Origin: Madurella fahalii
Taxonomy: Eukaryota > Ascomycota > Sordariomycetes > Sordariales
Length of the DNA stretch: 64,000 nt
Reading direction: 5' to 3'
NCBI GenBank assembly: GCA_029876055.1
Contig: CM056875.1
Coordinates: forward strand, 3,621,001-3,685,000
A program made the position numbers and the translations under genes. Below the pieces are notes generated by a model. The model had not been told where the DNA came from, made no database searches, and saw only the letters and a list, made by a program, of their open reading frames with translations. Below, one piece after another: positions 1 through 11,447 of this stretch. Each line of letters opens with the position of its first letter. Position 1 is the first letter of the stretch.

Positions 1-755
1 TCTATCGGGTTCGTCCATTCCCAGGCGGTCGGAGGGTAACACCGTCTCGCCGAGTTGAGCTTGGGATTAACTTCGGATACTCTCCCTAGATAGAGGCTGA
101 CGGTGAGTTCCCCCACCGAGACGGCCTGTCCCTCAAGCGGTTGGAGTGCGACCTGGCAGACGCACCGCATGCGGAGCCGGAGAGATCGTAGCCTTGAGAG
201 TAGCGGTCTGATGTGGGGACAAAAGTGGATCGTGCCCGAGTCGTCGATAATATCTGTCCCGCAGAGATCGAGATCGAGCGAAGTAACGTGGGTCAGCAGG
301 CTGATGTACGGCTCCAGGCTTCTCAGATGAAGGTAGTCCGGCTGCCAGGGGTCGGCCCGCCATTCCCTGTTCTGCCACCTCGCCGCGAAGCGCACGGTTT
401 TGAGCTCCCTGAATTCCAGCAACATTAGACAGAAGCGGCCGAGGTTGGCGGGCGTGTTGAAGCACATCAAGTCCGGATCGCCCCACGGCCCGACCCCTTC
501 CAGGACGATGTTGACGCATCGCAGGCTCTTCTTGAGCAGCGCTCGTGACTTGTCGAGGGATTTTGACTTGCGACTGACCAGGCGGCTGATGACTCTCGGG
601 GTGTACTCAATCTTGGGATAAAAGGTGGGAAACGCGAGGCTGTACCATCGTTTGCATAGGGCCAAGCGACCTATGTCTTGCTGGAAAAACGACGGGGGGA
701 GAAACTCGAGGATCATCAGCCAGATCTCGGGCGGCAGCTGAGGGACACGCTCCAT
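1..755 (-). CDS. F-box domain protein, 3' end cut off by window edge
   Basis: The minus strand is open from an ATG at 755 to the left edge of the window, about 251 codons. The first 45 residues read as an F-box: LPPEIWLMILEFLPPSFF, then a conserved LCKRWYSLAFP near residues 30-42. F-box proteins bind Skp1 and recruit substrates to SCF ubiquitin ligases. The rest is leucine-rich with no domain I can name, as in many fungal F-box proteins whose substrate part diverges fast. The ATG at 755 is chosen because the F-box starts only 7 residues after it. The gene is divergent from the PLP-homeostasis gene. The C-terminus and any introns left of position 1 cannot be seen. Confidence 0.72.
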   Translation of the reverse strand, partial: MERVPQLPPEIWLMILEFLPPSFFQQDIGRLALCKRWYSLAFPTFYPKIEYTPRVISRLVSRKSKSLDKSRALLKKSLRCVNIVLEGVGPWGDPDLMCFNTPANLGRFCLMLLEFRELKTVRFAARWQNREWRADPWQPDYLHLRSLEPYISLLTHVTSLDLDLCGTDIIDDSGTIHFCPHIRPLLSRLRSLRLRMRCVCQVALQPLEGQAVSVGELTVSLYLGRVSEVNPKLNSARRCYPPTAWEWTNPI

Positions 756-1473
756 GGCTCGTTCAGAGGGGTCTGGCTATCGGTTTGATCCGCCCGCGAG
801 AAAAGCTGGACTGAGATGAGTGCTCATGGGGAGGAGGGACGCGATCACAATACCCAGCGTGTAAAAGAATTGGACTTGGTAAGTGAGGGATGCTCGGTCT
901 GCGCTCCTACCCCGTGCCACCTTGGGGCTGACCGGGCTTGCTTATCAGGGAATCGGAGAGCCGGGGTTGCTTCATTGATTTGCATTGGTCAATCTCGCGT
1001 TGGCTTTCAGCAACGGAGAGCGCCGCCAGGCAGAAGCCACGCCAATGGCGATCAATGTTGATATAACAGAAGCTACGCAACAGCCAATCGATAATTGCGG
1101 GACGTCTCCCTCCCAATCGGTGAGCCTCAGCCATCGCCTGGGGGAGACTTCTCTGCAGGTGATACCGATCATGAGTGGTTGAGATTGAACAGTTTTCTTC
1201 AAGCTGAACAAGGGGCGCGTTACCGAATCTCGGCGTTGCCGTGGGTCCAGGCCCAGGTGCATGGCGGGGCATCTGGGGAAACGGTTTGTCATAATACAGC
1301 TGATTACGGTAATATGGTGATTATTTTCCACTACGCATCCAGCAGTGGGGCAGATGACAACCCGCGCTGGCTGCCCCTCGCTAAAAACGCCTTGTGTCTG
1401 ACAAAGTCATCGACTCGAGAAAAGCAATGAAGACGCCGAGAACGGCCCCTCGGTAGAAGCTCGCATAGAGTCC
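756..1473. other. Divergent intergenic region
   Basis: Between two divergently transcribed genes. No ORF here has family character. It must hold both promoters. The frame of the downstream gene is open back to 1402 without an ATG, so its true start could lie in an unseen upstream exon here. Confidence 0.5.
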
Positions 1474-2417
1474 ATGATGAGTGTGGCAGAGATGAAGATT
1501 GATCCGGCAAGAGCAAGTGCTCTTATTTCCCAGTTGCAGGGCGTCAACGAGAGAATCGCAGCAGTTGCAAAGGGGCGCGCAGTAAGTATTCTCCAGTAGA
1601 GAAGACGGTTGGGAGACAGGAGGCCCCCTGTGGTCTTCTTTAATATGCCGTGTTCATGATGTCTAACGATGCTGCTCAAGGTGCGGTTAGTGGCGGTTTC
1701 GAAACTAAAGCCGGTTAATGACATCCTCGCCCTCCACGAGGCTCCCGCACGGCAATTGCATTTTGGCGAGAACTACTCGCAGGAGCTCGGCCAGAAAGCC
1801 GAGTTGTTGCCCAGGTCAATCCTGTGGCACTTTATCGGCGGGCTGCAGTCAGGTATGCACTACTCTTACAACCACAAAGCCTAGAACGACACTGAAAATG
1901 ATGGTCTGCAGGGCATTGCAAAAACCTGGCCAAGATCCCCAACCTCTGGTGCGTCTCCAGCATCGACACGCTAAAGAAGGCGCAACTACTGGATAAGCAC
2001 CGGGGGGAGAAGATCAAGGCTGAGCCGGAGACCCCAAAGATCAACGTCCATGTGCAGGTGAACACGTCGGGCGAGGAGTCCAAGTCAGGGTGTGCGCCGG
2101 GAGCAGATGTCGTGTCACTCTGCCGGTCTATTGTCAACGACTGCCCGAACCTTCACCTGCTGGGCCTCATGACCATCGGCGCCATCGCGCGAAGCGTGGC
2201 CACAACCGCCGACAACGAGAACGAGGATTTTGTCGTGTTGAAGCAGCAGCGGGATCTGGTGGCCAAGGAGCTGGGCCTTGACCGGGAACTAGAGTTGAGT
2301 ATGGGCATGAGCGAAGATTTTGAGGGTGCGATCGTCATGGGCAGCGACGAAGTGCGCATCGGCAGCACCATTTTCGGGCAGCGGCCGGCCAAGTCGGAAG
2401 CCAAGATCGTGGCCTGA
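1474..2417 (+). CDS. PLP homeostasis protein, YggS/PROSC family
   Basis: Three exons, 1474-1581, 1681-1852 and 1912-2417, give 261 aa in continuous phase. Introns of 99 and 59 bp begin GTAAGT and GTATGC. The family is a single-domain type III-fold TIM-barrel protein that binds pyridoxal 5'-phosphate and buffers cellular vitamin B6; no catalytic reaction is known. Visible hallmarks are LVAVSKLKP (the PLP lysine is in VSK), HFGENYSQEL, WHFIGGLQS, NTSGEESKSG, LHLLGLMTIG, LSMGMSEDFEGAI and the C-terminal VRIGSTIFG. Length and motif order fit the eukaryotic family. The start is the first of two adjacent ATGs; the frame stays open upstream to 1402, so the N-terminus is the least certain part. Confidence 0.87.
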
Positions 2418-3218
2418 GATAGTCCTTGGAGCCTTCTGACCAAGTCGAGAATCCTTTGTAGATACACCGTCTTTTCCGCCCCACTTGTATGACCAAGGGG
2501 ATGTGATATTGTAACCCGACACGCATGGGACCACAAACACCCCGATGGCTGCCAATGGCTACCAATGGCTACCTATTGCGTCGGGACATACCGAACAGAT
2601 GTGGTCCAGTAGAGTGTACGTGTTATGTAAACTTGGGAGTTATCTTGAGCGCGGCAACCGTCGAAACGGCACGACAACGCTGGCCAACACAAAAGATTTC
2701 CTGGGGACTGCATGGAAGGTTGAAACATGGGGGTCGCTTATCGATAGTGCAGCTGCGCAGTCTGCGGGAGGCGGGGGAGCAGGGATTTAGCCCCGGCCGT
2801 GCTTTCCGTGGTTGCTTGGGGAACCCAAACAATCAACAACAGAAGGAGGGCAGCGGGAAGGCAATTGGTTCACACGGCGCCAACGCAGGCCGTCGCCTCA
2901 GCCGGGAACAGTCTTAATGAGGCCCCGTTATACCCTGCATAAGAGCGCTTGCATTGCTTCTATTCTTCATCAGCTTCATTACCTGTGATATTTCCTTCTG
3001 GTCGGGGGAGTCTGGGACTCAAGCCGTCTGTCTACCTTTCTCGGCAGCAGAAGCTTCCCGTCGAGACGAGGCTTCCTTTTGATGCACCGATTGCAGTCTG
3101 CTCCCCGCTGAAGCAGCAAAACAAGATACCCCATCCGCATTCCGTCTTCGCAGCCAGAAAGACACCACATTCCAGCACGCGCCATCTCTGCCATCACCAC
3201 CCCATCCCACCCACAACA
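2418..3218 (+). other. Intergenic and 5' leader of the giant coiled-coil gene
   Basis: No gene seen. Around 2545-2577 a short imperfect direct repeat of about 11 bp (ATGGCTACCA-like) occurs two to three times. The stretch just before 3219 is CA/CT-rich (CCCATCCCACCCACAACA), typical of a fungal 5' leader close to the start codon. Confidence 0.5.
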
Positions 3219-6200
3219 ATGCCTCCCGTAGAGAGGGATGCGGCCCGAGACAGGGCCTTAAAACATCAGTCTTCCGCATCTTCTGACCATGGTCGTGCCC
3301 TGGTTCCCATGTATGTCGGCCCCCCCCCTCCCCACTCTCGCAACCCACGATGACCATGTCATGTCGGCCCTTTGGCGCTCGCTAATCAAGAACAGGTGGG
3401 ACAGCTCAGACCCCGAGAGGGCACCCCCACCGCTCCCTCTCAACCCGCAGTCGCCTGGCGTCTCCCGGGCAGGGACGTCGAGTGCCATCCAGTCGGCCCA
3501 TGCTGCCCTGACCGAGAAGGCGCGTGAAAACGCACTGGTGCCGCATCTGCCCAAGCGCATGGCCGACACATCACCAGAGCGGCCCGCCGTGCTGCGAGGC
3601 TCGTCGCACCGCCGCATGCAGTCTCTACAGCCTTCGTCGGTCAAAGACATGAGCCTGATGATCGAGTCGGGGACGCGGGACTCGTCGGCCCACTCCACAC
3701 CAAGATCTCCCGAGAAGATCGAGAGGCCCACGACGCCGCTGCGGGGTCGAGACTCGTTTGTGGAGCCAAAGGACGAGAGGGACGATAGGTCTTCGTCTAC
3801 TGGCACCCCGAAGCCGGGGCCCAGTCTGACTCCCATCATCAGGCCGACTGTGCGGCGTCCGCATCAGAGTATTCTGGGCGAGAACACCCCCCCGCAGTCG
3901 GCTACTATGCTTGCGCTACAAAACATGAGCACGCAGAACAGCTCGCCTACTCCCAAGGCACCCGAGACCCCGCTTGCGAACGTTACCAATGCCTCCACGG
4001 CGCTGGTCAAGGTGCCCCAATCCCTCGAATCTCTATCCAACCAGATCCTCACCCTCACCGACATCGCAACGACCCTTCAGAAAGAAATGTCGCTTCTCAG
4101 CCGGCGGAGTCGCGACAATGCCACAGACCTGCTGAGCTTAAAAGAAGCCACAAATGCCCGAGACGAGGACATCCGGAAGAGCCTCCGCGAGCTCATCACC
4201 GATGCCAAGGCGCGGTCTACCTCTAAAGATCCGTACGGGGGCCCTCTTCTGATCGACGGAAGACACCATCCCTCGTCCCCGACACAGCTGTCAAAATCTG
4301 TCCGGCCGTTTTCGCTGCCCCGAATACCGTCCCCGAACAGCTTTGCGGCCTCCCTCGACAGAGAGTCCTTGCTGAGCACACCATCCCTGTGCGGGCCCGA
4401 CTCGCCCACCACAGTTGCCCTCCTTGAGAGGATCATTCGGGAGATGGGCACCAAAGAAGGCCAAGACGCCTTGCTTGCCCGTCTTACCGAGCTCGCCGAG
4501 AAGCTTTCCGGGATGGCTACTGCCGACAAGGTCCAGGAGCTCGCGCGCTTCGTCAAGTCGAACCAACAACAGGCCATTATCCCTGCCGCCGGAGGAGGCA
4601 GAGGCGGTGGCGGTGATGGGGGCGGCCGAGGGCTCGACTGGGACTTCGGCGAGGATGAAGAGAGGCGACGGCATGCGGCTCTCGACTTCATTCATGGGCA
4701 GGGCCAAGGCGGGAGACTTCTCCCCGACCAAGATGGGCGCCATTCGTCGGCCGCCGCCGCCGCACACGCTGCAAACGTCGTCAACGAGGAGGTTCTTAAG
4801 GCCATCCGCACTGTCAAGGACAGTGTAGCCCAAAGCGGCGGTTTGACGGCCGAAACCAAAGCCCTCGTCCGAGAGCTTCGCGGCGAAGTTCTGGGCATGG
4901 GACGGGAAATCGGCCGCAGGCTCGATGAGATTACCGAGGCCGGTGCAGGGAGGACCGAGACGGCTAATAAAGCCGAGATGGCCAAGGTAATCGAGGAGGG
5001 TCTGGCAGAGATGAACCAGCAGATGAACAACATTCTGCGCGAACATCTCCGGCAATCGCAATCGTCCGGCACGCTCGCTTCCCGGGACTCCTCAGTCGAT
5101 TACAAGGAGATCTACAACAGTGTGCGGGCCGCGCTCAAGGATACGCAAGCAAATAAGCCTCGTGCTCCTGAGCTCCGGAGAGAGGATGTCATCCATGCGG
5201 TCAAGGATGCTTGGGAGAAGTACAAGCCTGAGATCGAGATCCAGCAGATCGGTTTGGAGCGAGACGAGATCCTTGCGTGCCTGCAGGAAGGGCTCCGTGC
5301 GTACGCGCCTCGCGACAACCGTCCTCCTGGGGCCACCAAGGATGAGGTATTTGATGCTGTCGTTGAAGGTCTGAAGCGCTGGGTGCCTCCAAAGGTCGAA
5401 ACTCCCGCGACTCTCTCGAGGGACGAGATCCTCGAAGCCGTTAGGGAGTGCTTGGAGGAGTTCGAGTTCCCTGTGGCGCCTTCGGCCATGGGCGCTGAGA
5501 TCTCGAAAGAAGACATGCTGGATGCCGTCAAGGAAGGGCTGCATTCGTTTGATTTCCCTGCGCCTCCTCCGCCGCCGCCTCCTAGCTCTGACCTTACCCG
5601 GGACGATGTCCTCGATGCTGTCAATGAGGGTTTGCAGACCTTCGACTTCTCCTCCATCTACTCCAACGCTTTGGTCCCCCAGTCCTTATCCAAAGGGGAC
5701 GTATCTGATGCTGTCAAGCAAGGACTAAAGTCTCTCGACCTCTCGGCCGACATGATAGATGCTGTAAGAGAGGGAGTCGAGACACTTGACCTTCAGGCAA
5801 ACGTGCTGCGCGCTGTCAATCAAGCGCTCCAGTCGTTCGACTTCTCAGCCGCCTACGCGTCCGCTGTCATTCCGCGACCGGAGCTCTCGAGGGTTGACGT
5901 GGCAGACGCGGTCAAGGAGGGAATCGAGTGCCTCGACCTCACCAACGGCATCACGCTTGCCGTAAAGCAGGTCCTTCAAACCTTTGATTTTTCTTCGGCC
6001 TCCTCATCGGCTCTGGTTCCACATCAGGATGCCTCCCGTGGGGATGTAGCGGATGCTGTCAGGGAGGGTCTCAAATCAGCCGACCTGTCCAAGGATGTCA
6101 CGGAAGCGGTAAGACAGGTGCTCGAGAACTTTGACTTTTCCGCCTCTACTTCCGCTCTCGTCCCTCGTCCAGACCTGTCCAGGGTTGACGTCGTTGATGC

Positions 6201-9200
6201 CGTCAAAGAAGGCTTTGAATCTGTTGACGTCTCTAAGGATGTCGCGGAAGCCGTCAAGCGAGTGCTGGAGGCCTTTGACTTGCCTGCGTCCACCGCGGCC
6301 CTCATCCCCCGTCCTGACCTGTCTCGGGTTGACGTTGTTGATGCCGTCAAAGAGGGCCTCGAAACCTTGGACCTCTCTGCTGGCCTTGGAGAGGCCGTCA
6401 AGAAAGAGCTGCAAGCATTCGACTTCTCGTCGGTACAGTCTTCTGCCTTGGTTCCTCACAAGGACCATGATGATGAGATCGTCCAACGCCTACACGAGAT
6501 CAAGCAGTTCCTGCAAGCTGAGTTCAGAGCAGTCGCGGAGGAAGCGAAGCAAAGCATTGCGGCGAACGGCCGGGACACCGAGCAGGTCCTAGACGCGACA
6601 AAAGATGGATTCGAGAAGCTCCGGCAGGACATTGAGAGCTATGTGGACCGAGCGAAAGGTGAATCCGATCAGGAGGAGTTCATGGAGCAGCTACTCCGCA
6701 CACTTGACGGTTTCCGTGACGAAGTGGCGGAGCTCGTCAACCGGTCCACCGATAGCTCCCGCGCTCTTCTCAAAGAAGAAATCGAGTCGTTGCGGGACGC
6801 GGTCAACTCCTCACTGGTTCCGGCCCTACCTCAACCAGGGAGGCATAAGGAGGTTCTTGAGGCTATTCACGAGGGGCTCAGCGGTCTTCGGGCGGAGATC
6901 AGCACGCGGCCAATTGCCGGGCTCACGGAGATCTTGGATGCCTTGCAAGAGGGTCTTGGCGACATCCGCACCAGCCTGAACAATCTACGGGATAAGCCCG
7001 CCGATCTTACTGCTAACGACGAGATCTTGGAGGCGCTAAAGACTGGGTTGGACAGTGTCCGGTCGGATATCGACGAACTCCGCGAAGAAAGCAAGAATGA
7101 CCGGGCCTTGGCTACCATCAATAATACTTCCAATGCTGTAGTGCCTGTGGAGCAGATGCTGAAGCACGACGATATCAAGAACCTCGAAGTCTTGATCTCG
7201 CAACTCGGCATCAAGGTCGAGGCCCTAGAATCCGCCCCACCGCAGGCTGTCCCGACCCTTTCCAAGGAAGACCTGGCGGGGATGGAAGAGACGCTTCGCA
7301 CCGTCGCAGAGTCTGTCACCGAGTTGCCTAATCGGGAGCCGTTCGAGGCAATGCAGGAGAGCATCCGGAAACTCCAGGAGACTGTCGCCGAGCTGTCAAC
7401 CCGGGAACCACCGGCCCCGCCGCCGCCTGCAAGCACCGATCCCGCATCAAGGGAAGATGTTGAGGCTATCGAGAATATTCTCCGTAACACGAAGGCCCGT
7501 CTCGACGATCTCATGGATGGAGAGCAGGCTGTTCGCAAGGACCACATCGATACGCTGGAAGCGCTCATACTTGAGACTCGGGAGAATCTCAGTGGAGTTT
7601 CCACGCAGATGGATGCGATGTCCCGCAAAGAGCACATCGACTCGCTGGAGACCCTGATTCTCGAGACTCGCGAGAGCCTTGGCGGCCTTGCCACGCACGT
7701 CGATATTCTGTCTCGGAAGGAGGACGTGGCCATGGTCGAGTCGCTGGTGACCCAGATCATTGCTTCCTTTGACGAGATGAAGGAGCGACATGAGAAGGCT
7801 CTGGAGGATCCGGAGAAGGTGACCAAGACTGACGTGGAAGCCGTTGAGGCTGTTTGCCTGGACACCAAAGTCCTCATCGAGCAGATCGTGAAAGCCGACC
7901 TTGCCAGTCTCCCCTCCAAGGAGGACATCGAGGGTCTGGAGTCCCGCCTCAGAGACCTCGGGGACCGGATGGACACCCACGCCGACGCTAATGTCAAGTC
8001 CTTTGAAGAACGCCAAGCGGAGACGGTCGGAGTAGGCGTGAGTGTGAGCGAGGTAAAGACGCTTCTCGAGGAATTCCAGACCGTCGCACGAGCCAAGCTT
8101 GAGGATGGCGCAAGGGGAATCGACTCCGTTCACGCCATTCTCGACGCTCTGAGCGATAGCATCCGGAAGAACGAGAACGTCGGCGACGACCTCAAGGAAG
8201 TGCTTGACACGATGAAGTTGGAGTTTGAGGATTCCAAGACCGGGATGGTCGGCGTCAAGCTCGAATTGGACGAGAAGCTCCAGGCTACAGCTGACACCAT
8301 GGTTGCCAAGCTCGACGAGCGCGTCGCCGAGCTGATCGCCAAGTATGAAGAGTTCCAGCTTCTCCAAGACGACCGCGCCGCAAAGGGCGAAGCAAGAGAT
8401 ATCGAATTGGAGACCGCCGTTATCGGAACCAAGACCATCGCAGAGGAGCTCAAATCCCTCGTCGACACCCTCGGGGCTGCAGTCACAGACTCGATGGAAA
8501 AGATGGAAGAGGCCTCCAAAACGGTATTTGAACGCGTCGAGGGTCTCATCAACAAGTCGGACGAGAACCAGGCCGAAGGGAAAGCAGAGCACCAGCTTAC
8601 GAGAGAACAAGTCCAGGAGGCCATCGGCAAGGTGGACGGCCTCCAAGGCCAAGTCACTGAATACCAACCCAAGATCCTCGAGGCACTCCAGCACGTCATG
8701 GTGCTAGTCGGCGAACACTATGAGCATTTGAAGGCGTCGACCATGGCGATTCAGGACAGGGTTGAGCACCCGCTGCTGCCGCCCCCTCCTGAGAAGTATG
8801 ACGACACCATGGTTCTTGAGAAGCTGGAGACACTTGTGGGCCACACCCATGTGGCCCACAAGGCCTTTGAGCAGCTTGAGACGCTTGACAAAGTCCATGG
8901 GCAAGTCAAGCAGATCGCCGCCGAGCTGGCCGCATTCCTTGCCGCCCAGACCCAACGCATTGCCGATGAGCATGAAGATAGAGAGAAGACTCTTCAGGAG
9001 ACAACCATTGCCCTGGAGCGCCGGCTCGAGGAGAAGGAACAGGTTGAGGCACAGATTGCGACTCTCAGAGAAGAGGAGGCCCGCCTCAAGGAGAGCATCA
9101 CTGTTACTCTTCCTGCGGAGCAGGGCAAAATCACAGAGCAATTCCTGGCTAATCTGCAAGCCGAAGAATCCCATCTCAAGGAGGCAACCGCCAGCCTCAG

Positions 9201-10914
9201 AGACGAGCAGGAACAGCTCAAGGAGACCTTCCTTGCCAACCTCAAGGAGGAGCAAGCCCGCCTCATGGAGACCAACGTGGCTCTAAAGGAGGAGCAGGAC
9301 CAACTCAAGGAGACATTCCTCACCAGCCTTAAAGAGGAACAGGCTCGCTTGATGGAGACGAACGTCTCTCTGAAGGAAGAGCAGGACCGTCTCAAGGAGA
9401 GTTTCCTCACGAATCTCAAGGACGAAGAGTTGAGGCTCAAGGAGATGAACGACGCCCTCCGTGAAGAGCAGCAGGTGCTGAAGGATACATTCCTCGCCAA
9501 CCTCAGGGAAGAAGAGTCGCTCCTGAAAGAGGTGAATACCGGCCTCCGAGAAGAGCAAGAGCGCCTCCGGGAGGCTTTCCTGGCCAATTTGAAGGAGGAG
9601 GAGCAGCGACTGAAAGAAGCCAACGAAGCCCTGAGACAGGAGCAAGAGCAGATGAAGGCCGCTTTCAAGGAGGAGCAAGAGCAACTCAAGGCCATTCTCA
9701 GGGAGGAGAACGAGCAATTCAAGATTACCCTCAAGGAAGAGAACGAGCGTCTCAAAGTCGAGCTCCTCACCAGCCTAATGGAAGACGAGGCGCGGCTGAA
9801 GGAAGCGAATGCTTCCCTCCGGGACGAACACGAGCAAATGACGACAGGGTTCCTTGCCACGCTCAGGGATGAGGAGGAGCGCCTCAAGGACAGCTTGATC
9901 CTGCTTCGTGCCGACCAGGAGAGCCTCAGCCGTCAGAAGACGCGGTTGACGGCGGATCTCTCGTCGCTCGACACTGCCCTTCGTCTCCGTCGCGAGGAGC
10001 TCCACGACATGGAAGCGCGTGCTGAGAGTCTCGAGCGCCGAATTCTCGAGGGGGTCATGGACCACTCGAGAGTTCTGCTCATGGCCAAGACGAATCGGGC
10101 TAACAACGGGCGTGACTCGATGAGCCGCAAGCGTGTGTCGTCGACGCAGAAGTCGGCCGAGTCAACCGGCCCATCCACTCCAACCAACGGCAACGCCAAG
10201 CCCCGCTCCGTAATCAACATGGCCATGTCTGCCCGCAGCAAGACCAACACCCCGACCAACTCGTCCCGTCGCATCCTCTCCCTCAGCCAGATCACCAACA
10301 ATGTCCCCACGGGCGGCGTGAAGCGCAGCCAGAGCGTTAGGACTCCTGGCGCGGCGGGCCGGCAGCGCAAGACGAGCTGGGCTGCTCCGACTAGCGGTGC
10401 GGCGGCGAAGGGGTATGGTGATCTAGGCGGGGACATGGACGACAAGGAGAACATGGACTTGCGCGAGGAGGAGGAGGACGAGAGCCGCCGGTCCAGCAAC
10501 GACAGGTTTGAGACGCCCCCGCCAGCACCGGTGGATATTGTCATCTCGGACGCGGATGCGGATGCGGATGCGGACGGGGACGCTGTTGTCGTCGATGGTG
10601 ATGACGTCACTGGTGAGAATGGCGGTGATGGCGATAGAGATGCGGAGGACTTGGCGGATGATGGCGACCTCGGCCGTTTCAGCGATGAAGAAGGTGTCGC
10701 GGATGACGGGATGACGGAGCGGGAGAGCCTCAGGCGCTCGAGCCACGGTACTACCGTGATCACACCCACCGAGGAAGGGGAGGAGGGTTGGACTGGGGCC
10801 GAGGAGGAGGAGTATGGTGATGAGAGGGTGGATGTCGCGAGTGAGTGGACGGAGAGTGTGGCTGGTAGTCGCAGGGCGAGTGGGCTCAGTGCGGCTGAGA
10901 GCATTGCGGTGTAA
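3219..10914 (+). CDS. Giant repetitive coiled-coil protein, function unknown
   Basis: Two exons (3219-3310 and 3396-10914) give about 2,536 aa. The 85-bp intron has donor GTATGT and acceptor AACAG and joins VPM to WDSSDP in phase; the ATG at 3219 directly follows a CA-rich leader. Residues 1-230 are Ser/Pro-rich and probably disordered. About 235-620 has heptad-like helices and a Gly-rich linker. About 627-1060 is a tandem amphipathic repeat (core D-V-x-DAV-K-EGL-x-x-x-D-L). About 1060-1900 is more helix. About 1900-2230 is a near-perfect coiled coil with a unit of about 29 residues rich in KEEQ and LKE. The C-terminal 300 residues are Ser/Thr-rich, then strongly acidic, including an Asp-Ala run. 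There is no signal peptide, membrane segment, motor head or ATPase motif, so SMC or myosin identity is not supported. A structural, spindle, cortical or septal scaffold role is only a guess. Confidence 0.85.
5180..6470 (+). repeat. Coding tandem repeat array 1 in the giant protein
   Basis: About ten degenerate units encode an amphipathic helix with core VDAVKEGL followed by a short Asp/Phe segment (FDFS or LDLS) and often ALVP. Units near 5886, 6176 and 6318 share long identical DNA stretches about 141 bp apart, suggesting recent duplication or gene conversion within the array. Confidence 0.75.
9130..9900 (+). repeat. Coding tandem repeat array 2 (coiled coil)
   Basis: Successive units of about 87 bp encode pairs of short helices such as LKEEQARLMETN followed by LKEEQDQLKETFL. 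Charged residues alternate in an i/i+3/i+4 pattern, and the phrase ETFLxxL or ESFLTNL recurs once per unit. Later units shorten to EEQEQLK-type runs near 9640-9760. Confidence 0.8.
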
Positions 10915-11447
10915 GAGGGGGGAGGATGGGTGTGTGTGTTGGCTGTGCACTGTTTAGCTTGGATGGGAGAGATGAGATGGACGAGATAGATGAGACATGA
11001 TGGTACGGATGATGGATTGATGGGTTGGTGGGTTGGGTTGATGGGTTGGGAACATGGACTGAATAGCGAGCGGGCAGACTGATGGGGGCGGGCGGACCCC
11101 TTTTCCTTTGTCATTTCTTTTGTAGTTTTCTTATGTGTCATGATGGTTAAATTCCCCGCGAGCAGTGATTACAGTGTCTGATTAGCCGGGCGTCATTGGG
11201 ATATTGGGAATGCTAATGGCAACGCGGGCGATGGATCAACGGAATAGTTTCGTGTACGTAGTATGTACTGTACCTATCGCAACGGGGCGTTGAGCCGGTG
11301 ATGATGAAATAAATACATTATCATACATGGGTTTAACTCCCGGTATCTTTGTGACTCAAGGCACGCCAGTTCCGTTCGAGATTTTGTTTCGTGACATGCT
11401 GCAGACATGATTACATATGTGTACATTCAGAGCCAAAGCCAAAGCCA
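10915..11447. other. Convergent intergenic region
   Basis: 3' flanks of two convergent genes. A minisatellite-like GATGGGTTG/GGTTGG stretch lies at about 11010-11050. No gene seen. Confidence 0.5.

Noticed and set aside
133..519. 128-codon minus-strand frame inside the F-box gene
   Set aside because: It overlaps the real F-box frame on the same strand and has no family features; it is an out-of-frame shadow.
6867..8694. Two long minus-strand frames (409 and 415 codons) opposite the giant coiled-coil gene
   Set aside because: Their Ser/Arg- and Leu/Val-rich composition is what repetitive GC-rich coiled-coil codons give on the opposite strand; no domains.
9933..11141. 402-codon minus-strand frame opposite the 3' end of the giant gene
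   Set aside because: Ser/Pro-rich mirror of acidic and Ser-rich codons; overlaps a well-supported gene and shows no motif.
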